Shown here: piece by piece, positions 11,953 to 24,205 of the stretch
How positions within the stretch are numbered: position 1 is the first letter of the stretch
Layout of the letters: each line of letters begins with the position of its first letter
NCBI RefSeq assembly: GCF_019059575.1
Contig: NW_024883063.1
Span: 1 to 64,000 of the forward strand
Length of the DNA: 64,000 nt
Source of the DNA: Amphibalanus amphitrite
Lineage: Eukaryota > Arthropoda > Thecostraca > Balanomorpha > Balanidae
Direction of reading: 5' to 3'
The notes under the pieces: model-generated
Databases searched by the model: none
Told to the model about the DNA's origin: nothing
The model's input: the letters and a program-made list of their open reading frames with translations, nothing else
Translations under genes and position numbers: made by a program

Positions 11953-13050
11953 ATTAGGCTGGAGCCTGTTCGGCCGCGCCGCCCCCCACCTTGGTCAGGT
12001 CACGCCGGGCGGCCGACTAGACATGTTCAAAGCTGAATTGACGGCAAATAGGCAAAAAGTGGCAGCTGAAACTTGCTCGCTTATGTTCAGAAATGTGCGG
12101 AGAGTTCAGCCATGCCCTATTCGTCATATCCATTTTTATCCATTTTGACATTTTCCAACTTCTTTATGAAATACTATTGTGAGAACGATACACATGCAGG
12201 GCTCCTGTTCTAACTCATTAAACTCAGAAACCATTCATTGAAAAGCTACCATGATAGCAGAAACAGCTTCATCATGAATTGTGCTATCCGGTGATATGCT
12301 ATTTTCTCATATATCTTCTCGAAGCTTCCGTAAAATTTACATTGAAAACTGGACATATTTCTCAGTACCATAGCCCGATTTCAGGAACCGGATCGTGGGT
12401 CTACTTTCGGCAGGGATATAAGTCCTCAAATGATAAAGTGGCTTAAAAATAAGGTTCTATCCGATAACTTCGGACAATTTCCTACCCATTGATAGGTATA
12501 AATAACAGTTTATCGAAAGTCGGGTTTTTGATTAAATTCGCGCTAATCTGGTATTCGGCAAGACCGTGCACCGGGGCGCCGCGGCGCGCCGGCACGGTGC
12601 GCCCGCCGAGGAGCCGGGTTTCGTTAGTCTGCAGCCGGTCCCGCGGAGGTCAATAGCGACCGAGAGGCCGCGCCACTCGAACCGAGCCTCGAGGGTATGG
12701 AGATGTGCAGAGCCGTCTAAAATGCTTGGTCAGAGCACTTCTGCTCCTCTCACTCTCCCTCGCTCCCCTCTGTAAACGGCCATCTTCCGCGAGCGAAAAA
12801 GGGAGCAGAAGATGAAGCCTATCGTTAAAAAGTTCCAATCAGAGCTCCAACAAGGAAAAATGAGCAACTGGAGCGTTTGGTTCAAGAGAAGAAACATATT
12901 TCATACGAGCAGCTATTCCTAGCATCAAACAGCTGACGAGCATTGACACATTGTCAGAGCTTTCTCTGGATGGAGCCGCGGACAAGGACAACAGCGCGGC
13001 AAGGGCCACTCAGCTCGGGTTCAGAACGTCCCTTGTAGCACGCGCAGCAG
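11953..13050. other. No recognisable gene
   Basis: Intronic DNA of mixed composition. No exon-like or structured repeat sequence is recognised. Confidence 0.5.
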
Positions 13051-13051
13051 G

Positions 13052-13112
<61 letters not shown>
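13051..13112. repeat. (TTG)n tract, probable (ACA)n tail of a LINE
   Basis: About 20 TTG repeats. On the minus strand this is an (ACA)n run about 36 bases after the stop codon of a LINE-type reading frame, so it is best read as the 3' tail of that retroelement. Plus-strand frames through it are artefacts. Confidence 0.85.
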
Positions 13113-13565
13113 CCCCTCCATCTGCGGCAGAGCCACGGTGTAGCTTCTCAGCTCTGGAGGGCCCTGAAGGCGGCCACCAGGGCCGCCACCGTGTCGCCGC
13201 GCCTGACCTCCTCCACCGTCGGCAGTATGTTGCCGACCGCCGGGATTCTGAGGCGAACCCCCATCAGTCCCGGGCAGGTCAGCAGGATGTGTCGTGGTGA
13301 GTCGGCTTGCTCGCCGCACAGCGGGCAACGAGCTGCAGGGCCTGCTGCCTGGTGGAGGCCGCCTCTTGGCGGTGGGCAGCAGAGTCGACGGAGGGTCAGC
13401 CCGACGTCGTCACCGGACCGGTTCCCCCGGCCCGGAGCAAAACGGCCTCCAAAGCGCCCTCTCCGTGGGGGCTCCTGGCGGCGGCCACCCATCTGGCTGC
13501 CGTCGTGTCGTCGCGCTGCGCAGCAGGTCGGGCCGCCCAGTATCCGTGTCGCAGAGTCCCGGCTC
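13113..13565 (-). mobile_element. 5'-truncated non-LTR retrotransposon (R1/Jockey-like)
   Basis: Minus-strand remnant consisting of the last part of an ORF2-type frame, a stop codon at 13148, about 36 bases of 3' UTR and an (ACA)n tail at 13051-13112. The upstream part to about 13565 still reads as LINE-like protein but in a shifted frame, and nothing recognisable lies further upstream, so the copy is 5'-truncated. The clade is inferred from the C-terminal zinc knuckle only. Confidence 0.75.
13148..13492 (-). pseudogene. LINE ORF2 C-terminal fragment with zinc knuckle
   Basis: The last ~114 codons before the stop include CPLCGEQADSPRHILLTCP, a CX2C-X8-H-X4-C knuckle (C56, C59, H68, C73 of this frame). 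This motif ends reverse-transcriptase ORFs of R1/Jockey/I-type LINEs. The methionine at 13492 is not a real start: the protein would normally continue far upstream through RNase-H-like or RT domains, which are absent here. The segment just upstream (RWVAAARSP-like) reads in another frame, so at least one indel is present. Confidence 0.8.
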
Positions 13566-14185
13566 GAGCGGCCCGCTGCCGGCTAATGCAGCGTGACGCC
13601 AGCGGCTGACCGTCTCCGCGCCGTAAAATCTGGCTAACCCCCAGTTCGACTCGAGCGCCGCTCGGCCCGTTAATTTCTGCTAACGCTCCCAGAGAGACAC
13701 GTTAGGCACAAGTTTGCGACAAGACGAGCCCCGGCTGCCGGCGAGTTAGCGCGGCCCCGAGGGCCACGGGCGGAGCTGACGACTGTCGGGACGAATGGCC
13801 GCCGGTCCCTCCGTTACTAAGGATCGAGGCTATTTCAGAACATAGAGAGTACAGAGCCAATACAAAAGTTTGAATAAAACAATCTAACGTAAGAATGGCA
13901 TCTAGCTGGTGTTCAACTAGACACAAAGGACGAGTTACATCTTAAATGAAGTCTTATGCGTGGTATTGACCGAGATAAGATAAGATTTAATCAGCTAAAG
14001 CGACTAGCGTTAAGAGCACGAGCATGCGTTCAACGCTACTGGGTGCAAAAAGAACCCATTTTTTATTCTTGAGCAAAGTCCAAGCCCATGAGACAAAAGA
14101 ACAATCTGCACTTTGCTTTCAAAGATTGACGCATCTTGAGGTCAGTGAAAAAGAAGTGATCATCTAATACCCAAACGTTGATATT
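13566..14185. other. No recognisable gene
   Basis: I see nothing beyond short open frames. Confidence 0.5.
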
Positions 14186-15089
14186 TTAACCCTCGCATGT
14201 GTGCGGCGTTTTCCAGCTTCTAATGTGTAGGGGGGGGGGGGGGGGTCGGTTGGACCCCCCCTTGCCGTTTGGCCCCTGATCGAGCTAGAGCTTCGCGGAA
14301 AAAACGAGCGTGTTGCCCGTGACGAGAGGAAGCCGATGATACCCAATTTTAATGTCCTAGGTCATTGGTTGACCTTCCAGGTCAGGTCAATGACCCAAAG
14401 CCGGGAAAATCGGGACCTATTAGAAAGTCGTAAAGTGTGGCTGCTAAGGTGTTTTTCGGGGTGCTGATCACGAATATCGTGTTAGTTTTGATCACAGATG
14501 ATGTCTTTAAGAATTTAGACCAGGTCGGGTCAGGTCAGGTCAGGTCAATCAGTAGGCGTCGTGACGGGTATTCGTAGTACGTGTCAACCGCCTCTGACAG
14601 CTTCGTAACATGTTACGAAGGCACCAAAACTACTTCGTAAATGTTCAAATGGTTGCTAAATTCGAATTCAGCTCCAAAAACTAGCCTAGAAACATGTAAA
14701 ACTCGAAAAAGTGAACCGAGGTCACCCGAGGTCACCAAAGGTCAATGACCTGACCTGACCTTCAGGTGACCTTGACACCCACCCTAATGCATGGGAGCAA
14801 CATCAAATCACATGTTTGAACGTTTGAAACCACGAAAAGCTTGCAAATGCGCGGCTAATGCGAGCCGACGTACGCCGAATCGCGATTCCGGCCAAACATG
14901 GTCTCGGAAAAGAGGTCACAGGTCAAAGGTCATTTGGGTCAGGGTCATGAAATTTTCAGGGTAGGTGTCAAATTGATCAATGCGAGGGTACTGAAAGTTT
15001 CGTCGCGATCGGCCGCTTTTTACGCGAGTTATTCGCGAAAAACCATGGGGGGGGGGTCCATCCGACCCCCCTACACATGCGAGGGTTAA
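14186..15089. mobile_element. TTAA-flanked piggyBac-like MITE, copy E3
   Basis: TTAA is at 14186-14189 and 15086-15089, with perfect 13-bp terminal inverted repeats CCCTCGCATGTGT. At the right end the repeat passes directly into AGGGGGG. At the left end a 26-bp spacer ending in a second ATGTGT precedes the G-run. G-run/C-run hairpins lie near both ends (14228-14263 and about 15048-15070). AGGTCA hexamers are tandem at about 14523-14548 and 14715-14775. There is no transposase frame. It shares GAGCTAGAGC and GCGGAAAAAACGAGCGTG with E1 and E2 but is substantially diverged. Confidence 0.8.
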
Positions 15090-15667
15090 GAAGAAAAGTT
15101 TAACGTGCAAGCTTTCTATCAGACGAAAGATCATTACTTCGCATGCCTACAAAGGTTTTGCTAAAAAGGACTGAGATAATTTTAAGCCCAGCAGGTACCG
15201 CTCCTGATATCGTTGAGCCATAAAGTCCAGCATGCTTTATGCATCGCTTTATGCATTTAAAAAAAAATCGTTATTTTCCACAACAATAGAGGCCCGCTGA
15301 ACAGTGGACAATGACTGTGACGTCAGTTTTCCCCAGCAAGTTTCTCCTCAGTAAGATTGCATTAAACACACAATCCCCGCAGCATCGCTGGTAACCCCAA
15401 ACTGACACCAGACGCTGTGTCTAATAGATCCAATCCATTTCCGCTGGCCGCCTCACAATGCCGCCCCGTTCAGCCGAACACCTCCTTTCAGCCGCTATCG
15501 CCTCCAATGCTGCGTCTGAGGTGCTCAGCTGGTGGTCTGTGGCTGGTAATAGAACTGGGCCAGAGAGGAGAAACCCCGCAGACCCCGCGCTGCAGCAGAC
15601 GACACACGGGCGCGGCCGCGGGCCGGGCCGGCTGTCAGTACCCCCAGCCACCGCGAGCTGCGAGCTG
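15090..15667. other. No recognisable gene
   Basis: Nothing recognised. Confidence 0.5.
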
Positions 15668-15832
15668 CCGGGACCGGCGACAGCGGCCGGTCGCTCTCCC
15701 GTCCGGCCGCTCTCCCTCTCCCGTCCGACAGCTCTCCCTCTCCCGTCCGACAGCGTCCGGCCGCTCTCCCGTCCGGCAGCGTCCGGCCGCTCTCCCGTCC
15801 GGCAGCGTCCGGCCGCTCTCCCGCTCTGCAGG
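15668..15832. repeat. Minisatellite, about 27-bp unit
   Basis: Five to six imperfect copies containing CTCTCCCGTCCGGCAGCG and GTCCGGCCG. Reading frames across it repeat RSPVRQRPAAL-like peptides as an artefact. Confidence 0.88.
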
Positions 15833-16403
15833 GAGCGGTAGCCCGCCGTTCCCCATCCCAGCCCGGCCAATGGGCTTTCAAAACCCATCACCAGCTGAAT
15901 CGACCACATTCTGCCACAACAATGCAACAATACACCTTTCAGTGGGCTCGAAATAACGAACGAAATGGGGGGTGTCGTCAGCAGAAATACGGCTATGACG
16001 AGCTGAGACATAGTGCCGCGGCCGCCGGTTAATCCCGGCCGCAGAACACCCCATAAAGCCGGATACCACTGTTAACGACCCGCTTATGACGAGCCGCCAC
16101 CAGCCGTGCCCAAATTACAACAGCTAAACGGACAACTGCCCGCTTTGATGTCCTCCGACGCGAGTCGCGGCAGCCGTATCTGGGCCCCGGTGTCATGCAT
16201 GCTTGCAGTGCCGCTCACGTAGCGCTCCTAGCGGCGCTATCGTGTCCCAGTCCGGCCCGATAGCGCCCCGCCACACGGGCCACACCGCACCCGAGCAGTG
16301 CCATCGTCCGAACGACACCATCCGGCCCGGCCGACCGGGGCATCCTGACCGCTCCGTGGCGGCTCCAACGGCCGAGCACGGGCGGTACCGCTGAAAGGGC
16401 CGT
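15833..16403. other. No recognisable gene
   Basis: GC-rich intronic DNA in which nothing is recognised. Confidence 0.5.
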
Positions 16404-16690
16404 CTAACTGACCACGGAGGGGCCATCCAACAGACTGTGGAGGGACGATCTGACAGGCTCTGAACTCACTGAAAGGATGAGCTGACATATTGAAGGGGCG
16501 ATAGACAATGGAGGAGCGATCTAACAGGCTATGGAGGGGCGACCTGGAGGGATAATCTGACAGACTGAATGGGCGATCTAGCAGACTATGGAGGAACGAT
16601 TTAACAGTCGTGTAGGGGCGATGGAATGATCTGACAGACTCCAAAAGGAAGATTTAATAGACTTTAGATAGACAGTTTAAAGACCTTGAA
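16404..16690. repeat. Degenerate tandem repeat, about 28-35 bp unit
   Basis: Diverged copies of a unit like GGAGGGGCGATCTGACAGGC recur roughly nine times with variable spacing. Confidence 0.7.
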
Positions 16691-17249
16691 TGGCGATAAG
16701 GCAGAAAAATAAACAGGGGAGGTGGGATCCTGATGTTACGGCATAATCCGTAGTATATCATATTTGTTACACGAAAGTGATAATTCTTAGCTTTACCATA
16801 TTCCACACTATGCGATAAGAACTGAGAAATGAAGCGTCAGCACGGTCGTAAGTAGAACCATGGTTCATTCGGTCATTTTATATTCATTATTTTACACACC
16901 AAGACATGAGGGCACCACCAATTACATTAGCTTTAATTACCCACTTCGTCGCACTGACATTGACGTCATTTCAGATGAAATCAAGGCCAAGTGAGCCCAA
17001 CGAAAGCGGTCTTCACCGACAGCTAAAACCAATCGTCAGTCCCACGGCTTCTGGCTCTGTGAAAAACGCTGACGTGCTGCAATACCGTATCACGATTTCT
17101 ACGTGACCTTGACCGTGTTGGTTGGCTGCGCACCCGGCCATTGGTCACTTGTCACCCGCCGTCAGTTACGGGAAGCCATTGGCAGAAGCGGTGTCACTCG
17201 CGCCGCCGTGCCGTGTCACCCCCCCCCCCCGGTGGGAGAGGGACGACCT
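16691..17249. other. No recognisable gene
   Basis: AT-richer intronic sequence in which nothing is recognised. Confidence 0.5.
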
Positions 17250-17432
17250 GCTGCCCCTGCGGGGAGAACGCAACCCGCCGCACCCCGGGACAACCCTGGG
17301 GAGCCCCAGGGGCCACCCGCTGCCTCCCGCGGGGAAGAACACGACCGGCCTCACCCCGGGACAGCCCTGGGGAGCCCTGCTGCCTCCCCGCGGGGAGGGA
17401 CACGACCCGCCGCACCCCAGAACGCCGACGGC
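17250..17432. repeat. Tandem repeat, about 60-70 bp, three copies
   Basis: Three imperfect units share GCGGGGA, CCGCACCCCGGGACA and CCCTGGGGAGCCC. Open frames across the units are periodic artefacts. Confidence 0.75.
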
Positions 17433-17590
17433 CGCTGGCGGCGGGGATGAAGATACAACCCCCAAGGACAGTAAACGCACATCCCACTGCTCCTCTGGAC
17501 ACACTTTCACCTTACTTCCCATCAGAGTGCTGGCAAATCTATGGGGAATAGCCATCCACCGAAGCCGGTGACTTTCTCCGGACAAAGCTG

Positions 17591-17692
17591 GTCGTTTGGC
17601 CGGTGACCCTGTGAGCCGTTTCTCAGCGGCCGGTGACCCTGTGAGCCGTTTCTCAGCGGCCGGTGACCTGTGAGCCGTTTCTCAGCGGCCGG
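17591..17692. repeat. 32-bp tandem repeat, three copies
   Basis: GGCCGGTGACCCTGTGAGCC followed by GTTTCTCAGC is repeated three times almost identically; one copy has lost a C. Confidence 0.92.
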
Positions 17693-18206
17693 GAGCCCAG
17701 CTGTGACCGCGGTGGTCGGTGGAGCGCGGCAGACGGGCGCGATCCGTCACCAGCCAGGCTCAGATGGCCGCCGGCGCCGGATCCTCGAGTCGGATAACGC
17801 GGCTGGTACAACAGCGGTCGCGGCTGATCGGGGAGAAAATGCGGTCGGTGGGGCCCGGAGAGATGGGCGGTGGGGCAGGGAGGGATGGGTGGTGGGATGG
17901 GGTACGTCAGGTAGTGGGAACCTACACATGCCATGAACGTTTACGCTTACCCCGTCATGCTGTAAAAGAAAACGACCTATGCATTGGCAATAACAGCTTT
18001 ATCGAAAGTCAATGACTGAACCATCTGCAGGTCGAGTTTAACGACTACCTAGTCATGAACAATCAATGCAGGTAAATTAAAGTGCATGCATGCCTTATTG
18101 CCAACAACATGGACCAGGAACCCTTTCGAGAAAGCACATTTACTGTCCAATCGGCGTCATGCCGTGCGACTGTACGGAGACCGAGGGTACGGCACTGCGC
18201 TGTCTC

Positions 18207-18208
<2 letters not shown>
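17693..18208. other. No recognisable gene
   Basis: Nothing recognised. Confidence 0.5.

Positions 18209-18261
<53 letters not shown>
18209..18261. repeat. (TG)n microsatellite
   Basis: Uninterrupted TG dinucleotide of about 53 bases. Confidence 0.98.
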
Positions 18262-18262
<1 letters not shown>

Positions 18263-19648
18263 GGAGGTGAGGTGGGGGTGGGGACACGGTCACCGATAGG
18301 TCATCTCCCGTGTAACGACACGCACCTCCGGCACGACACGGCACATTGTCCCCCGGCACGCGGCCGAGGGGAGGCAGCGCGACGGGGTACCATGGCAGGC
18401 ACCGTATAGTGCGCACTTGCGCAGCGCAAATCACGCGATGGCATGGAGGCGCCAGGCATAACTGCTACTGTATGTAGCCTACTGAAAGCATCGCATCACT
18501 GAGTGCTACCTGCCCCAGCGGTGGGCCGAATAGTTTGGGGGTTACTGAGAGAACTGGCCTATGGCTGACATGTCGTTCAGTCAGGTTATAAGTATAATTA
18601 TGGACGGCTATGAATTTCAGCGCATTAATTTAGGAGTCTAGCGTCAGTTTTAGTGCCGGCAGTGTTGCAGAGTGGCCGCATCTATCGTCGCTATCAGAGA
18701 GGTCCGTATATTGAACGCCGACAGATGGCCTCTATCAGCAACACTGGACTGAAAACGCCGATAGCTCAGGGCGTGACTCCCGTGGGACAGTCGACTTTCC
18801 TCCTGCTGACCTGCTGGCCGACCGGACAGAGCATCCCTGGACGAGGTCACTGTCAAAGGAACCTGGTCCCCAGCCGGGCGCCCAGCTGCACGAACCGGCC
18901 GCTCTCCGGCACAGCTCCCTGTTGACCGCTGGCCGGGCGCTCCCCGTTAGTAAACCGGCCGGTCTCCGGGCGCGCCCCGTTCGTAAACCGGCGGCTCTCC
19001 CCGGCCAATCGGTTCCCGGTGACGGCGGCGGCGTAAAAAGCCGCGGCGGCCGTGGCGGCACGCTCAGCGGCCGATCAATCACCGAGAAAAATGACGCGCC
19101 GGCGCCAGTGACGCGCGGTCGGCGCCGATTCGCGACCGCCGAGCGGCGCCGGCGACCGCCGCTCGTTACGATCAGGAAATTAATCCCAGCCACCGGCCGA
19201 CGGCGGACGGCTGCGCGCCGGGTCATGGCGTGAGTCGCCGCCGGCCGGCCGGGGCTCATCGCACCGGCATGTAGACCATGCCGATCGACACAACAGCCAT
19301 AACTCGCCGAACAAAGCCCGTTTGAAACATGTCCGGAACACTGGTCCGTCCGAGCGGTTGTGATTGACGGCCGCAGCACACGCAGCTCCGTCAGTCCCGG
19401 CGGCCACTCGGCGGCGGCAAACACGACAAAACAGAAACAACCGGCTGCAATTAGATGCCGGCAGTCCATTTAGTGGATCGACGGCCGTGCGGCAGGCAAA
19501 TTCCAGGCGTCACCCATTTGATTGGATCACGAAGACATTACGGGCTTTGCACATGCACAACAAGCGTCGCTGAAATGACTGAATCAAACCGCGCAGCAGC
19601 AGAAGCCGGCAGGGTTGTTTCCATGGCTGTTGGGTGCAGCCATGGTTC
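18262..19648. other. No recognisable gene; GC-rich with a short duplication
   Basis: CpG-rich intronic DNA, especially at 18.9-19.25 kb. A diverged ~37-bp duplication around GTAAACCGGC lies at about 18925-18995. There is a short poly-C tract at 19650-19664, just past the next exon's donor side. No exon is recognised here apart from the MAK16 exon that follows. Confidence 0.5.
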
Positions 19649-19692
19649 GCCCCCCCCCCCCCCTCCGTCTGTCTATCGCCGTCGGCACTCAC

Positions 19693-19822
19693 CGTGCCCT
19701 TTTTCAGCCTCTCGAGCAGCTCCTTCTCGATGGCTTTGTCGATGTTGGCCGCCACCAGGGCCTTGTCCTCCCTTCGGACCTCGCGGCGCTCCACCTTCCT
19801 CGGCAGCGGCACCAGCTTCTTC
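19693..19822 (-). CDS. MAK16: MAK16 ribosome-biogenesis factor, basic-helix exon
   Basis: A 130-nt internal exon: one base completes the split Gln codon (CA|G) left by the preceding exon, then 43 codons follow. It reads [38 protein letters not shown] and ends LKKGT. This is the highly conserved MAK16 segment (vertebrate [22 protein letters not shown]...[11 protein letters not shown]). The Lys/Arg-rich helix is typical of nucleolar pre-60S factors. The acceptor CTCTGGACAG ends at 19823 and the donor ACG|GTGAGT begins at 19692. Entry phase 2 and exit phase 0 match the neighbouring exons, so this is one gene rather than scattered pseudogene pieces. Confidence 0.94.
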
Positions 19823-19839
19823 CTGTCCAGAGCACACAC

Positions 19840-20110
19840 ACAGACGGGCGCGTTAGAACAGGCTGACAGACACAGACACAGTAGAACAGGCCGGCTACAT
19901 AGACACAGAGCAGAACGTAAGAATAGGCTGACTACACACTACACAGCACGTCAGCTACAACACACCGACTTAAGAGCTACAGATCAGAACGTTAGAAAAG
20001 TCTGACTACGCAGCACGTCGACTACAACACACCGACTTAAGAGCTACAGACCAGACGGGCACGTTAGAACAGGCTGGCTGCACAGACACAAACTTGCATG
20101 ATAACTCGGA
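19840..20110. repeat. Degenerate tandem repeats upstream of a MAK16 exon
   Basis: Repeated AGAACAGGCTGACTACA-like motifs and a ~75-bp near-duplicate containing CTACAACACACCGACTTAAG (at about 19950 and 20022). Confidence 0.75.
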
Positions 20111-22934
20111 CAGACAGACAGGCTACAGCACACATATAGCGCGGCTGCGGGCACAGACTCCAGGCTGAAGCGACCCGTAGCAGTCACTCAGACACACAGT
20201 CCGTCCCTTGTAGTCTACAGACTGGAGACGACAGGGTCCCGTACCGCCGTACTGGCGAGGTGGGCATATACTCATAACGCTGTGTCCTTTTAGAGATGCT
20301 GTAATATGGTACGATAGAGCATGCTGTAAGCTTATTTTGACATTACGACTTCACACAAATTCGACTCTTATATCGTATGTATGGAAAGAGGAGCACACTG
20401 AGTGTCTTCTGAAGTTAAGTCAGGACCGAGTTCAATAGACACATGGTATCTGGCCTATCTTGATGTGGATTCTCTATCGATTCATAATAAATCAAGCTTC
20501 TGCGGTAGCAGGCACCCGCCACTAAGACCTGGAGCTGAGACGACTGAACGGTCCTTAAAGCCATCCTCACATGGCCATTGGGTCTCACCAGTTGAATAGA
20601 CTACCTCTCCTCGCTCAGCAACAGACAATGCCATATGCCGGCTCCTCACCATTCATCCGCGGATCGTTGACAAGGCACATGTATCATTCTGGCGAATTTC
20701 ACCTCCGGCCGGCAGCTAAGTGAGCTCCGAGCAGCAGCGACCATATCTCTCTCTGACTCTGACCGGTCAATGGCGACCCATTTCCGACCGCTCCATGGAT
20801 GAATGTCGTCCCGGCAGTTGACTAATCCTCCTGCCGACTGCGGCCGCCGCCCCGGCCGGCATTATTGCGTCAGTCCCGCGGCGCAGTGCGACTCACAAAC
20901 ATCCCAGTCGCATAAAGCCCGCTCGGCCGCCTATCTGCCACCGCCGACCGATGTACCCGAGCTATCGGCCAACTTTCCTATTGTTCAACTTCTGTCGGCC
21001 GGCGGGGAGTTCTCTCATCGATACCGCAGCAGCCAGCAGGCCGGCCGCGTCCCCGGCGGCGCTCAGCGCCGCCGGCATGTCAGCAAAGCCACAGAAAAAC
21101 AGCCGCCGCCGCTGATCCGACTGCGGGTGACAGTGGAGCGGCTCGGCGGCGGCCGGCGCGCTGCCCGTCACCCGGCGACAGCGGCGCTGGCGCGGCGGCC
21201 CGCCGCCTGGAGCGGTAGGCTGTGCCGCCGCACACGCAGTCGGACAGCGGCCGAGACGGGCACGCCGCTGAGCCGACAGCAGTTCCCAACAAAGCCGAGC
21301 CAACCGACCTTATCGCCGACTTTCCATTACAGTGTGATTGAGCAAAAAGCCTGATCATAATAGGCTGAGCGGAGCGAGCAGCTCCAAGCCGACCAATCTA
21401 CTGGCCAATCGCAATTCGTCGGATTACATATCGCCGAACGGCCATTGATGGTAACATTTCAACGAATGAACTGCCGTTATGATAGTAAGCTTTCTCGTCT
21501 CACATACTTAGTGGAGGTATTCGACGCAATAAATGTCTGGTCGCCAACTGACATAAGCCCAAAGCGCCCATAATGATACGGCGCTGGAGAGAAAATTCAA
21601 CATTTGCGAGTTCGTGCATGTGACTGTCGTGGCTCATCCCTATCTGTAACAAGTCACGCAGTGGAACGATTTTAAAAAGGAAGCGATGCAAGAGCTCACC
21701 AATAATGGCAATAATACTCGCAATCCATATACATACACAGCTCACTTAACTGGCTCTATGAAAAGCAGCCACTCAACATTTTTTTTTCTGTCATGCATAA
21801 CAACACAATTTGTTTATAGAACTGCCGGACGGGCCGTTGTGAGGTCGTACATTAGCAACAAGACCTGCCGACCGGCCCGTTTCCCACGCCGGTGTCCGCG
21901 CTCCCAGGGCCGCCGGAGCCCGGAGGCGCAGCTGACCGGCCGCCGGCAGCAGCGGAAATAACCAAACAATAAGGCGCCCGGCGGACGGGCCCAGCGAGCA
22001 CACCAGACACAATGAATTAGGGGGCAGGGGCGGACAGAGCGCCTCTGGCCGGAACATGGCGGCTGCCCCGAATATCGGTCCCTCCAGTGGCGGAGCGGAT
22101 ACAGCGGCAGATAGAGACGGGTGCGGGGAAACTGATTGGGAAAATACAAACGGAAACAGGGAAACAGCGACGGGGATACAAACGGAAACTGGAAATGCAG
22201 CTGCGCCTACAAGCACTCATACCGAAGCTGGAGGGCCGAGAGATACAGGCAGCAACAGGAATGCCTCTGCATAATACAAATACGAACGCTGAGAGGTCGA
22301 GGATTCATACAGAAGCCGGACAAATACAGAACGGAGCTGGGGATGTACGGGAGATAAGCAGCAAAGCAGAAACAACGGACCCGCAAACGGGAAGCATATA
22401 CAGTAGCCAGGTAGCAACGGCATGGGACGAAGAAGGAATATCAACGGGGTAAGCAGAATAAAAAAAACGATAGGAAAAAATTGAGAAGAGCCAAGAAACA
22501 AACAGAAATGAGATGCGACATCGGACGGGGCTAATCAGGAAATATAGACGGAAGGCAAGGCAGCACTGAATGGACGACCGAAATGGAGGCAGAGGACTGA
22601 TAGCTCATATTTGACGACTGCACAGCTGGGTGAGGTCATGCATGCGACGCCCAGCAGCTGTCTCCAAGCGCCTGGGATCGGCAGCCGCCGAGCCTGAGAC
22701 ACAACAGCGCCCGTTCATCGGGCAGAAGCAGTGCGGCACTCACGGCCGGCGCCGCTTTATGCCTCTTAGGGAGTGGGCCGTAAATATCGGCCGGCCCAGC
22801 GCCGGGACGGGGGTGCCGGGGACCGGGGACCGGGGAGAGCGCCACTCTGCAGCTGGGTGGGTGGTACGGAGCCGGCAGCCGATCCGCACCAATGGTCGGA
22901 CCAAAGGACCTGACAACACCCTCTCACCCACCAA
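20111..22934. other. No recognisable gene
   Basis: Intronic DNA. The 20.8-21.3 kb and 21.9-22.1 kb parts are GC-rich. 22.09-22.45 kb is purine-rich with repeated GGAAAC/ACAAACGG-like words that give a spurious Thr/Asn/Glu-rich frame. No homologous protein is recognised. Confidence 0.5.
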
Positions 22935-23055
22935 ATCATATTTTTATTCACATTCGCCCATCACCACCAGTTTGCTCAGAACAAGCAAATAACGCGACGG
23001 TCTAGACGTTTCCCTTCAGTCTTCATAACTTCTTTTAAGCCATTATTAAATTTCA
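22935..23055. repeat. Dispersed repeat, copy 1 of 2
   Basis: Shares about 120 bases with 26545-26660, including TTATTCACATTCGCCCATCA and AACTTCTTT followed by ATTAAATTT. Both are in the same orientation. Confidence 0.8.
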
Positions 23056-23259
23056 GAAAGGACGAGTCCTTACTGAAAGAACGAGTCCTTTCAGTAATGA
23101 TAATAGCGTTGTGGTGCCAGCCACTTTAGCGACAGGCACTGCGCTAGTGCGCGCTCATCCACATGCACAGAGAAGAGTGAGTGGGGATTCATCATTGTTC
23201 ATTAATAACCATCCACTGGGAGCCTTCGGTAGTTTCACTACATTCTTCTAATTACTTGC

Positions 23260-23261
<2 letters not shown>
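23056..23261. other. Small nested palindrome, no gene
   Basis: Around 23058-23098, AAGGACGAGTCCTT and the pair TTACTGAAAG / CTTTCAGTAA form overlapping short hairpins. Nothing else is seen. Confidence 0.5.
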
Positions 23262-23336
<75 letters not shown>

Positions 23337-23359
23337 TCCCTCTCCCTCTCCCTCTCCCT

Positions 23360-23440
<81 letters not shown>
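23262..23440. repeat. (CT)n microsatellite with (CTCCCT)n core
   Basis: CT dinucleotide is interrupted at about 23331-23372 by a run of CTCCCT hexamers. Leu-Ser and Arg-Glu reading frames here are artefacts. Confidence 0.98.
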
Positions 23441-23444
<4 letters not shown>

Positions 23445-24205
23445 AGTCCGATATCCTGATAGTCGCTCCACTGAACCCGCCGACATTCGGCCGCAATGGG
23501 CGCAGGAAACTTTCCGAATTCAACTACCGGCCGACCAGTCCGCAAAACAAATCGCAGACATCGGCGCTGCTGCTGAGATCAATAGCACAACATCTGCTGC
23601 ACCGGCCCAGAAGCGGCGCCGCAGAGCGCCGAGAAATGTCCCGCTGGCTCGGATCGTGTACGAAAGCTCAGATAGACGAGAGCACGCTGCAGCCGGCCAT
23701 CCGTCTTCCAGCCATCGGCTCCTCAGCAGAGCAGCGCAGCCTGACAGGCCTCCGTTTACCGGCGGGTGTTTTTCCTACCGGCCATCCTTTCTCAAAGCGT
23801 CGCCGGTCTCCGTGTAATCTTGGCTCTCCGAGACGAAATAAAACGCAAAAGGCGTGGACATTCTACTCAACACCACACTGTAGGCGGCCACCAGAGGACA
23901 GCCTCCATTTGCCATTTGCACTGGCTGGTTGGGAGTGGGACCATCCCATCTCAGCCAAGCAGCTCCAGCACGCCCCAGCCCTCTCCAGTCCGCCGCACAC
24001 AGCCGCTATTTGAGTTCGGAAGTGGCCAAAATGCGATAACTCGTTAACCAGTTGACATTTTGCCAAGGAATTTTTATTGTATGTGAAGTCAACCGTAATG
24101 TCACATATGGGAACGTATGAGCATCCATGCTGATACATCATTGCCGTAAAAAATACTTTTGCTTGTAATCCGCGGATGACGGGTATATCCCATGACGTGG
24201 GTCAC
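23441..24205. other. No recognisable gene
   Basis: Nothing recognised. Confidence 0.5.

Larger units (their letters stand above)
10972..19692 (-). other. MAK16: MAK16 intron of about 8.7 kb
   Basis: Bounded by donor ACG|GTGAGT at 19692-19687 and acceptor TTGCAG at 10977-10972 (minus strand). It contains a truncated and an intact TTAA element, a LINE 3' end and several minisatellites. Confidence 0.88.

Noticed and set aside
23058..23098. Hammerhead-ribozyme-like GACGAGTCC hairpin
   Set aside because: The conserved CUGAUGA and GAAA core elements are absent. It is only a short nested palindrome.
23238..23545. Leu-Ser and Arg-Glu repeat proteins in CT/AG tracts (also at 4.15, 54.45 and 63.45 kb)
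   Set aside because: Pure translation of dinucleotide repeats.
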